Below, in pieces: positions 55,376 to 64,000 of a DNA stretch of 64,000 bases. Source of the DNA: Adenophora triphylla var. japonica (Eukaryota; Streptophyta; Magnoliopsida; Asterales; Campanulaceae); assembly GCA_022495995.1 (NCBI GenBank), contig JAFEMH010005398.1, forward strand, positions 1-64,000, read 5' to 3'. The position numbers and the translations under genes were made by a program. Each line of letters opens with the position of its first letter. Position 1 is the first letter of the stretch. The notes below the pieces were generated by a model. The model was not told the origin of the DNA, searched no databases, and worked only from the letters and a program-made list of their open reading frames with translations.

Positions 55376-57105
55376 ATGTCAACACCAGAGAAGAATATGG
55401 TAGTGGGCCAGAAGACTGTAGCGGGAAGGAACATTGTCACTCCAATTTCTGGGTTTGGGAATATCGGTATGGGTGGAGCGAGAGATACTTCTTCCTCGCA
55501 GCAAGTAATCCCGGAAGAGATGGAGCGAGATACTGGCGACGAGAGAGAGAGGAATGTGATGCCGCCACCACAAGAGGAGGAAGTAGAGAATGAGGAAGAA
55601 AGTTTGAGGATCCATAACACTTTGATCTTGCAATTGATTGAAAACAACAAGCGACTAAGGGCGATGAAGAAGAAACCTACTCCAATCCCGCAGGGATTTT
55701 TAACGGCGACAATAGAAGGAGATAAGGGAGCAAATAAGGAGGTAATTGTAGTGAATGATGAGCAAGAAAAGGAAGTAGAGCCTGAGAAGCCAAAAGAAGC
55801 AGAAGCGAGAATAGAAGGGTCGCAAAAGCGAATAGAAGGGTCACAAAAAAGAAAAGCGGGAGAGTACATGGAAAATGGAAGAAAGATTAAAGTTTATCAT
55901 TGGCCACACACTTCCCAAGTGTCGTCCCTCTATTGTGAAGAAGAAGATGGTGATACTGCGTCAAATGATGCAGAAGATGGCGAGAAAGAAGTGAGAAGTC
56001 TCAAAGATTTCGAGAAACCCAAGGCGGTAGAAAAAGGGAAGGGTATAGGAGTTAGCCGTTTTGGAGAAGAAGACGGTTTCAGGAAGCAGATGGCAGAGAT
56101 GGCAAGGAGATTGGCAGAGCTGGAAAGGGGTGGTGTAGTTGATAATGAGAAGGACTCCTTTGTCGCTCCGTTTGCTAGATATATCCAGGAAGCTGAGCCA
56201 GCTCCAGATTTTCGTTTGCCCGCTCTATCCAAGTATGCAGGAGTCACCACCGCCAGAACTCATGTAGCGGGATTTGAGGTCACAATGGCGATTTTGACAA
56301 AGGATGATGCTTTATTATGTAAGACTTTTGCTAGCACCTTGGAACTTCAGGCTTTGGATTGGTTTGTGCAGCAGCCTGTTAATTCCATATTGGGGTACCA
56401 AGACTTCAAGAGAAAATTTTTGGCGAGATTTGGATCAGTGGGAGCTCAACCAAGAGTAGTTTGCAGGAGTTGATTGGGATTAAACAGAAGACGGGAGAAG
56501 GCCTAGTTACTTACACCAACAGATTTTTGTTAATTGCCAATCAAATTGCTGAGATTGATCCCAAATATGTTATAATGATGTATATGTCGGGTCTGCTATC
56601 CGAGTCATTCAGGAGGGAGTTAAGGATGAGATTACCTGCGACTTTGAGCGAGTTACATGAGAGGGTCAAAGCGTATTGTGGTGGCGAGGATATTGATGAA
56701 GGAGTTTCTAACACTGGGAAGAAAAGTGTTAAGGATAGGATTGAGTATGTAAAGGAAGGGAATGCCGCTCAACAAGGAGGTCGAGGGAATCCCGCTGGCG
56801 GTAGAGGCGGAGGTCGCATTGGGGGTCGTAATGGAGGGCAAAATGGAGGTCGTGGAGTTAGGAGGATTGTAAGGTTTACAAGGTTAACTGCTACACCAAG
56901 TGAAATTCTGCGGGCTGTTGATTTGCCACCACCTTTTGAAATGAATGATCTCGGGAGGATTAACATGAATCAATATTGTAATTATCATCGGGACAGGGGT
57001 CATGAGACTTACAATTGTTATAATTTGAAAAGAGTAATTCAAAAGAAGGTTGAAAGGGGTGAGCTGCAAGAGTATGTATGGCAAGAGCCAAATGGGGCGG
57101 CTTAA
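55376..57105 (+). pseudogene. gag of element D with one frameshift
   Basis: The start is ATG 55376 (MSTPEKNMVVGQK). A Glu/Lys-rich N-terminal half is followed by the capsid region (LPALSKYAGVTTART; LELQALDWFVQQP) up to about 56450. A single-base frameshift there moves the frame; it continues as LQELIGIKQKTGEGLV, a Gly/Arg-rich linker (GGRGGGRIGGRNGG, RNA-binding type) and the knuckle CNYHRDRGHETYNC near 56975, ending in a TAA after 57102. Apart from the frameshift gag is complete. Confidence 0.8.
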
Positions 57106-57289
57106 GGAGGAAACGGTAACAGGAATGAAATTTTGGTGATTCACGAGCCCACAAGCATTACTTGTTTAAGTAATCAGATTATGTCGCTATCCCATACTTG
57201 TCACATTCCCGCCTATCCACCCAGTGAAGAAAGGATGATCGCTTTTCAAGGCGAGAGTTGGCTTTAACGCCGAGTCATGGATGCCAACC

Positions 57290-57660
57290 GATTGTAATCT
57301 CAATCGCCCAGGAACGAGATTTTGCATCGGGTTTTAGTAGATTCGAGCAAGCCGAAATATTCTCTATTATGATGCTTTTAAAAAATGCGATATACAGAGG
57401 CCAATTTGGTGCCGTATAAAGGTTTTTTGGAAGGATTTACAAACCACACTGTGCGGGTTAAGGGGACGATTTCTTTGGCGGTAGAGATAGGAGAAGATGA
57501 GAAGGTGAGAACTCGCACCGTGGAGTTTATGGTTATTGACTTGGTGTCACCTTATAATGCTATCGTGGGTATTCCCTTTATGCAAAGCTTTGAGATGGTG
57601 GTATCTATCCCGCATCGGCCGGGTCCAAGTTTCCTACGGCAAAGGGGATAGCATGTTTGA
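57290..57660 (+). pseudogene. Retropepsin of element D, damaged
   Basis: VLVDSS near 57334 corresponds to the active-site VLVD(S/T)G of retropepsins but is followed by stops (YSLL*CF*KM), where a helix should begin. Downstream YKGFLEGFTNHTVRVKG and DLVSPYNAIVGIPFMQ (57400-57600) are the flap and C-terminal parts. Confidence 0.65.
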
Positions 57661-58278
57661 AAAGTGAAGTGAAGGAAGTTATTCGTAAGAAGATTGAAAT
57701 GCAAACAAATGGCTAGAGCAAGTACAAGTTCACTTTCTACCGCCCTTGGCGCGGGATGCGAGAATAAATATGATCACCGACTTAGGGATGTGAGAGTTGG
57801 GAGGAGACAGAAAGTATGAAAAATAAGTCGGCAATCATAATTATTGAGGAAAGAGCAGGGATGAAGTTATGCAGAAAGAAGTGATGAGCGAGATGTAGAG
57901 ACGAAATGATGCAAGAAAAGTCGAAAGAGAATTTGATGGCTTTGATGGTGATGCAAGCAGAGATGGCCTGGTCTAGATCCACGTAATTTGTCAAAATGAG
58001 AGAGCCCCGTATTGAAGAGATAGTAGATTCGGATAGTGAAGAATGTGATGAAGAGATCATGATGGACACCCCGAGAGCATGTCGCTCACGGAGAGAAAAG
58101 GGGGAAAGTAGCGGTAAGAGGATAAAGAAATGTGTCGATCGGAGAAAGGCGAAATGGAAATAGATACATTGCAGAATACGGGACGAGCCCGATATTCAAA
58201 GCAAGAAGAATTGGAAGAAGTGATTGTGAATGACGAATACCCGGAGCGTAGTTAAAATTGGGAAACAATTGAAAAAGG
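57661..58278 (+). other. Element D, decayed protease-RT linker
   Basis: No long frame on +. The region normally encodes the protease-RT connection; it is rich in short indels. The minus-strand open frames here are shadows. Confidence 0.45.
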
Positions 58279-59322
58279 ATGAGCGAGATATGCCGATTGA
58301 TTTTGCGAGATAACATTGATGTATTTGCTTGGAAACCTGAGGATATGTGCGGAGTTGATGAGAAGGTCGCCTTACATTGTTTAAATGCTGATCCAAATGT
58401 AGAGCCTTTTAAGCAGAAGGTGAGATACCTGTCGGCGGAAAAGGAGAAAGCAGTGATTGGAGAAGTGGAGAAGTTATTAAAGGCGGGAATTATTGAAGAA
58501 ATCACTTATCCAGACTGGCTAGCTTGCCCAGTTATGGTGTTGAAGGCAAACAAGAAGTGGAGGATGTGCATAGACTTCACAGATCTGAATACGGCATGTC
58601 CCAAGGATTGTTATCCTTTGCCAAAGATTGATAGATTGGTGGACTCTATTGCGGGACACAAGGTGTTTAGTTTTATTGATGCTTACTCAGGGTATCATCA
58701 GATCAAGATGCTTGAAGAAGACAAGGCTAAAACAGCTTTCAGAACTCCCCTTGGAAATTTTTGCTATAAAATGATGCCTTTTGGCTTGAAGAATGCTGGG
58801 GCGACATACCAAAGGATGGTCAACAAGATTTTTAAATCACAGATTGGAAGGAATGTCGAAGCTTATATTGACGATATGGTAATCAAAACCAAGGGGGAGG
58901 ATCATTTGGCGGATCTGACTGAGACTTTTGAGAATTTGAGAAGGAATTCCATGAAGCTTAATCCAAGTAAGTGCACCTTTGGAGTAACGGCGGGAAAGTT
59001 TTTGGGATTTCTAGTAAATCGCCGCGGGATAGAGGCAAATCCGGAGAAGATCCAGGCGTTAATTGATATGAAGTCGCCCAAGACCATTCAAGAAATTCAG
59101 AGGTTAAATGGTAGGGTGATAGCTCTGGGACGATTTGTGTCGCGGTCGGCTGAGAAATGTTTGCCGTTCTTCAAAGTATTGAAAGGAGATCAAAAGTTTT
59201 CTTGGGATGCAAAGTGTGAAGAAGCGTTTCAAAAGGTAAAGGAGTATTTGGGAAAGCCGCCCATCCTATGTAGCCCAGAAGAAGGAGACCAGTTATATGT
59301 CTATTTGGCGGCTTCGATTTAG
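58279..59322 (+). pseudogene. Reverse transcriptase of element D
   Basis: Well-preserved RT: NIDVFAWKPEDMCGVD at the N-terminus, MCIDFTDLNTACPKD, FIDAYSGYHQIKM, MPFGLKNAGATYQRMV and the catalytic YIDDM at 58864-58878, then KFLGFLVNRRGIEANP and the connection region to 59322 (TAG). The RNase H that should follow in the same frame starts in another frame at about 59315, so a frameshift ends the RT frame. The RT domain itself shows no visible defect. Confidence 0.85.
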
Positions 59323-59740
59323 CGTGGCGGCGGTATTGATAAAGGAGGATGGTGGCATGCAAAAGCCGGTGTATTATGTTTCCAAGGCATTAAGTGAAGT
59401 AGAGGCGAGATACTTTAATGCCGAAAAGTTGGCTTATGCTTTCGGGGTGACAGCGACGCGGAAGTTAAGGGCTTATTTCTTATCTCATCCTCACCGTGTT
59501 GACTAATGCGCCCTTGAGGAAGATTTTACAATGTACCGATTCGGGAAGGCTTTTTAAAATGGTCGATTGAATTAACGGAGTTTGATATTCATTTGAGGCA
59601 AGAAAGGCGATTAAGGCGCAGGCTTTGGCGGACTTTATTCTCGAAACTTCATTTACATATGAAAGGGAGGAGATAGAGACTCGGGGGCCAAGAAAAGGAA
59701 GGCTAAGTCGCGGGACCACGAGATAGAAGAGGAAGCGAGA
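59297..59740 (+). pseudogene. RNase H of element D, broken
   Basis: VAAVLIKEDGGMQKPVYYVS and YFNAEKLAYAFGVTATRKLR (59325-59470) identify the gypsy RNase H. A stop or shift at 59503 ends it; pieces such as QALADFILE near 59615 follow in another frame. Confidence 0.7.
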
Positions 59741-60581
59741 AAAGACCAGAAGGATGTTGGGAACTGTTTGTTGATGGATCCTCGCCTAAAGATAAAGGAG
59801 GAGCTGGATTTCATTAAGTTCGCCGGAAAAGGATTGCATGTACGAGAAGGCCCCGAGGTTTAAGTTTAATATGACAAACAACCGAGGGCGAGAATATGAG
59901 GCGTTGGTGGCGGGATTGGAGCTATGCCGAGATATTGGAGTAAAGCAAATAGTTGCCCATTCTGATTCTCAGTTGATTGTCAACCAAGTAAAGGGTAGTT
60001 ACGGAGTAGTGAGTACAATCTTGTCAAAATATTGTGAAATGGTAAGACAGATTTTGCAGAGCTTTGATTATTGGGAGCTGGTGCAGATTGATAGAGAGAA
60101 AAATGAGCGAGCCGACATGTTGAGCAAGGCCGCTTGTGATAAAATAGAGGAGTTGCCCAAGAAGGTGGTAGTGGAATTTATTGAAGAGCCGGCATTTGAA
60201 AGGCCGCTAATAATGGAGATTGAAGCGGGCGAAAAAGATTGGGTATGCGAAATGAAAGACTATTTGGAAAAGGAAGAGCTGCCTCAAGAAGAAGATAGGG
60301 CAAAGATTGTTAGAAAAATGTCTCCAAGGTTTACTGTACAGGATGGAATCTTATACCGCAAGTCTTTTTCGCGACCTTTGATGAGATGCGTAGAGCCAGG
60401 AAAGGTGGATAATGTTTTGTTCGAAGTACATGAGGGCGTTTGCGGAGGCCATCCAGGGGCAAGAACTTTGGCTAATAAAATCATGTTCCATGGGTATTAC
60501 TGGCCGACATTGAAGAAAGATGCGGAGGAATATGTGAGGAGATGTGATCAGTGCCAGCGACATGCTAACATTCCTAGGTAG
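59741..60581 (+). pseudogene. Second RNase H and integrase zinc finger of element D
   Basis: LFVDGSSPKDKGGAG near 59765 begins the second RNase H. It continues in frame from 59838 with NRGREYEALVAGLELCRD, HSDSQLIVNQVKGSYG and NERADMLSKAA, the Glu- and Asp-containing motifs of the active site. The integrase HHCC finger follows: HEGVCGGHPGARTLANK and RRCDQCQRHANIPR up to TAG 60579-60581. The fusion of this extra RNase H to integrase is as in other Tat elements. Confidence 0.75.
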
Positions 60582-61471
60582 CCAGCGACTGAGCAGACCC
60601 CAATTATAGCAGTTTGGCCCTTTGATATGTGGGGGATAGACCTTATAGGACCTTTCCCCAAGGCCAAAGGAGGAGCACAGATGGTGGTGGTAGCTGTTGA
60701 TTATTTCACTAAATGGACAGAGGCAAGAGCATTAACTTCTACCACTGAAGACCAGATTATCAGATTTGTAACGGAAGAAATACTATGTCGCCATGGAATG
60801 CCGCGGCAATCATTTCGATCACGGGCCGCAATTTAGAAAAAGTTTCACGGTTTTTGCGAGAATTTGAATATCAAACATCGGGCAACCTCAGTGTATAAAG
60901 GCCGCAATGCAACGGACAAGTAGAGGCCGCTAACAAGCAAGTTCTGGAGATTTTGTGTAAGAACTTAGAGAAGAGAGGAGGAGCTTGGTTGGAAGAGTTG
61001 TCCACAACTTTATGGTATGTTAGAACGACAGTAAAAGGATCAACCGGCGAGACTGCCTTCGCTTTAACTTACGGCTCAGAAGCAATGGCTCCTGCTGAGA
61101 TGGGTTTGCCTCCCCATAGAGTAACTTATTATGACGAGATAATGAATGGCGACAGAAGGTGCTTCGAGCTAGACCTGAGTGATGAGAAGAGGCTTAGAGC
61201 GAGAATGAGGATGATTAATTACAAGCAGAGGATGAAGGCACAACACGACAAGCGAGTAAAGAAGAGGTCATTCAATGTAGGAGATTGGGTGTTGAGAAGC
61301 CGTGAAGTTAAAGGCGCGGCAGCAGGATTTGCCAAGCTAGATCCAAAATGGGAAGGTCCCTTCCAGATCGCCAAGATTGTGCGAGAAGGGACTTATCACT
61401 TGAAAGAAGAAGGCGGCAAAGATATCCCGAATGCATGGAGTGTTGATCATTTAAAGAAATATTATCATTGA
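60582..61471 (+). pseudogene. Integrase core and C-terminus of element D, frameshifted
   Basis: MWGIDLIGPFPKAKGG (first Asp) at 60627 opens the core. A one-base loss near 60818 disrupts the second Asp motif (SDHGPQF), and stops follow to about 60950. The C-terminal part 60953-61471 is intact: GSTGETAFALTYGSEA, FNVGDWVLR and PKWEGPFQIAK, ending VDHLKKYYH. Confidence 0.8.
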
Positions 61472-61852
61472 AGTGATGAGGGTAATTTACTTATTTTATT
61501 CTTATGAAAGTTTTTTCATAATCATTTTGATGAATCTATGAACTTTTTAATCATGAGGGAAAGCAATATGTTTTATGATTCTAATAGAAGACATATACGT
61601 TGAATTTGTTTTAATACAATGAAAGCATGAAATTTTATTCCTCGAATGTGTATTACATGGATCAAATTTTATAGTTATGTATGATTAGTCGTCAATAACA
61701 TGGTAGATAAATCGCTTAAGAGTAAAGTTGCCTAAAGACAACTTCACTTTTTCGATGGGAGTATATGTGTATGGTGATATCTCGCTAAAGGTAAGAAGGC
61801 AAAGAGTTTTTTGATGAATTATCAAAACAATATTTGATGAATTATTGAAACA
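61472..61852. other. Element D 3' region, first duplicated block
   Basis: Non-coding after integrase. A block at about 61722-61855 is repeated at about 62329-62440 ('ttcgatgggagtatatgtgta', then 'gatgaattatcaaaacaat'). Each copy starts with a small hairpin. Confidence 0.6.
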
Positions 61853-62036
61853 AATGTATAAATGTTGAAAGTCGACGGACTATAAATGTTGAAAGTCGAC
61901 GGACTATAAATGTTGAAAGTCGACGGACTATAAATGTTGAAAGTCGACGGACTATAAATGTTGAAAGTCGACGGACTATAAATGTTGAAAGTCGACGGAC
62001 TATAAATGTTGAAAGTCGACGGACTATAAATGTTGC
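61853..62036. repeat. 24-bp tandem repeat, seven full copies
   Basis: Unit of 24 bp containing GTCGACGGACTATAAATGTT, repeated from about 61859 to 62030 with no variation in the full copies, then a diverged eighth copy. Each unit has the palindrome GTCGAC. Complete identity suggests recent expansion. Confidence 0.95.
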
Positions 62037-62589
62037 GAGTCAATGTAAGTCGTGATAAATGATGCGAGTCAATTTATGGATGATGAAAAATGTAAGAGTC
62101 TAGGGACTATAAAAAGGAAAGTCTCTGAACTATGAATGAGGAAAAGGTTTATCTCGCATTAAGGGCATGAACATAAGTCGCTATGAAAGATATCATTCTC
62201 TCGCCGTATAACAAAGGAAAGATAAGGCAAAAAGAAGGAAATTATTTTAAGTATGAAGCAAAAGAAGATTAAGAAAGGGTTAGAGCCAAATGGCGACAAG
62301 AGATGAGTCGCACAATATGCATTATAAGTAAAGTCGCCTAAAGACGACTTCATTTTTTCGATGGGAGTATATGTGTAGGGTACCTGTCATGCAAAAGAGA
62401 TTTTTTGATAAACTATCAAAACAATGAATGACGAAATAAGTGAAACATGAAAATAAAGGGGCAAGCACAAAGGCCGCGAATATACATTGTTTATAGGCTC
62501 GCAGGCCCCAAAAGAAAAGAAAGTAAATTGTTTAGACATCATGGCAAGTTACAAAAGTTGTTTGAAGAAAGCTAAATGTTAAGGAGAAG
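62037..62589. other. Element D 3' region, second duplicated block
   Basis: Contains further diverged copies of the repeat phrase ('gtctagggactataaa'), the second copy of the duplicated block at 62329-62440, and then the 3' flank of the antisense gene. Confidence 0.5.
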
Positions 62590-63974
62590 TTAAGCTGAGG
62601 CATTGGGATCATCAGTTGATGCGGCTTGAGTTGAACTTGAAGTCGCGAGGGCAAGAGATTTAGCGTCATCTAAAAGCTTGTGTTTATGATCGAGTAAGTC
62701 GCCCCACAAAGCAAGGGCATTTGGGTTCTTAATGTAAGGAGCGGTCAAGGCGATTTACCCAATAAAGCATCTTCATCAGCAAGATCTTTAAGCTCCTCAG
62801 GAGTGAAAGGAACCAAGGAGTGACCACGGCGACTTACCTCGCTGAAAATGGGCTCTGAACCCCAATGGGCAAGCTTTTCAATAGTAATGGCCGGAATTTC
62901 ATCAACATCAGCTGCTGCGGCCCGCATGACTTGAAGGGAAGTCTGGTTTCCAATATCAGAAATGTCATCGGTTAGTTGAGCTACGTCAGCATTAAGAAGT
63001 AATTCTCGCGGCTTTCCCAAATGCCTCTTCTTTAAGCCTGGCAATCTCGTCATGTAAAGATTGAGTGTCGGCTGCATGATTTTCCTTTAAAGCTTCATTC
63101 TCGCTCCTCAATTTGGCGGTATGCTCCTTAGCAGAGTTGAGTTCATTGGTGGCGGTGGTGAGGTCAGATTTGGTGGTATTAAGATCAGTCAGGGTACGGT
63201 CAAGTTGATCTTGGGAAGTAGCCAGGTCGGACTTTAATTTGTCGCGCTCTTCCTCCAAGTTTTTGATGGTGGTTTCTCGCCGAGTGACCCTGCCCTTGAG
63301 AATATCTTTGTCGCGCTTCAAGATTTGGTTTGTAGCCTTTAAGCTCGTAGATTCATTATCGAGACGAGTATTTTGCTCGCTCATACCCATGATAGAAGAT
63401 CCAAGCTGAAAAAGGTAACAAAGGAAAGTTAAAAAGTAACTGAAAATAAAGGAAATGTTAATAAAGGGAAAAAAGAGCAACGTACCAATGAAAAATAGAG
63501 TCCAGCCTGACAAGCGGCGTGATCGGGATCCATGTGGGCGACACGTTGAACTTGAAGTTGGTCGCTAGCTCGGATCAAAGCAGAGCTACCTAGCATGCAA
63601 TCTTCCGCGCTGCGAGTTTCTTCAATCAGTCCCTTTATATGGGGGACTTTAGCAATCTCCTTACTTAGCTCAAAAAGCCCGGCGAAATCAGTAGGTTTTA
63701 AAAAGTTTTCTTGAAGCCAGCTGGGTTGAGGAAGTGTGGACGAAGTGTTTGGGTCGCGAGGAGTGGGAGGAGAGCTGGAAATGTTGGTAAGGTCGCAAAC
63801 TTCCGTCTCGCGTGAAGAAGGAATCACAGTTTGATTAGGCTCGTCGTGGTGGACTTCCAAAGAAGGAGAATTAATTGGGACAAATTCAGATGGGGAAATC
63901 TCGACATTTTCTGGCAAAGGGGCGGTATTAGTGAGCGGAATGACATTGGGAGCGATATTGATATTAGAAGTCAT
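62590..63974 (-). pseudogene. Antisense spliced coiled-coil gene of element D
   Basis: Read on minus from MTSNINIAPNVIPL (63974; the true start may be outside the window). The first part ends CQAGLYFSL at 63486. A canonical 80-bp intron, GTACGT...TTTTCAG (63406-63485), joins it in frame to LGSSIMGMSEQNTRL. Next comes a long Lys/Glu/Asp-rich heptad-like stretch (NLEEERDKLKSDLATS, LRSENEALKENH), clearly a coiled coil. One frameshift near 63010 and another near 62755 separate the C-terminal pieces (LTDDISDIGNQTSL; LWGDLLDHKHKLLDD), ending at TAA 62590-62592. It resembles the antisense ORF of element B in position and form. Function is unknown. Confidence 0.65.
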
Positions 63975-64000
63975 TGAGGTAGAGATTGGCGGGATAATAG

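Larger units (their letters stand above)
54025..64000 (+). mobile_element. Element D: Tat-type Ty3/gypsy retrotransposon, runs off the window
   Basis: A 5' LTR (54025-54748), primer-binding site, gag, protease, RT, RNase H, second RNase H and integrase are followed by a 24-bp tandem repeat and an antisense spliced coiled-coil gene. The 3' LTR would lie beyond 64000. Domain order and the second RNase H place it with element B in the Tat group, but their LTRs are unrelated. Breaks occur in gag, protease, RNase H and integrase. Confidence 0.8.

Noticed and set aside
55315..55869. A 184-codon minus-strand frame opposite gag of element D.
   Set aside because: It is the shadow of a Glu/Lys-rich gag region; the gag frame has clear capsid and knuckle motifs.
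61822..62043. Minus-strand open frame of a repeated octapeptide.
   Set aside because: It is a by-product of the 24-bp tandem repeat.

Overview
This window looks like an intergenic stretch of a flowering-plant nuclear genome, most likely a eudicot; I cannot name the species. It is AT-rich and filled with nested, partly decayed plant transposable elements: Ty3/gypsy of the Tat type, Ty1/copia, Mutator, hAT, Harbinger, Stowaway-like and Helitron-type pieces. I find no convincing intact host gene. A few short open stretches in the first 4 kb (near 409-460, 2357-2470 and 3788-3891) could be exons or gene relics, but I cannot identify them.

Layout. 1-4430: non-coding DNA with two small hAT elements, both with 8-bp target duplications. 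4680-7480: tandem repeats, a Stowaway-like end and an array of six strong hairpins. 7484-12436: a Mutator-type composite (MULE 1) with a broken plant-mobile-domain (PMD/MAIN-like) gene on + facing a broken MURA transposase on -, and an exact 31-bp-phased array of palindromes between them. 12497-14708: a roughly 2-kb terminal-inverted-repeat element sitting inside a (TA)n tract (Micron-like). 15245-30404: a large Tat/Ogre-like LTR element (A) with only gag relics and a series of minisatellites before its truncated 3' LTR. 30405-40259: a Tat-type gypsy element (B) with gag, protease, RT, RNase H, second RNase H and integrase, all mutated, plus a tandem repeat and an antisense reading frame. 40260-44086: a copia element (C) on -, cut off in the RT domain exactly at B's border. 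44087-46411: unclassified repeat-like DNA split by a Harbinger/Tourist element. 46412-46524: a tiny Helitron-like element. 46925-50565: MULE 2, an internally deleted relative of MULE 1 in the opposite orientation. 50751-53305: a Helitron relic with an RPA-like OB-fold fragment, two more mini-Helitrons, a second (TA)n-inserted element and a Stowaway-like MITE. 54025-64000: a third Tat-type gypsy element (D) running off the right edge, with an antisense, spliced, coiled-coil gene behind integrase.

Three themes stand out. First, the PMD gene and the Mutator transposase travel as a tail-to-tail pair in two separate copies, together with 23-bp palindromes sharing the core ACTCGCTA...TAGCGAGT. Second, all three Tat elements carry tandem repeats between their coding part and the 3' LTR, and two of them also carry an antisense coiled-coil gene there. 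Third, element B is flanked by two unrelated elements that are both truncated at its borders, which is best explained by recombination between two B-family copies with loss of the DNA between them. Short perfect palindromes recur in many unrelated elements here (MULEs, Micron-like elements, copia U3, Harbinger, hairpin array).
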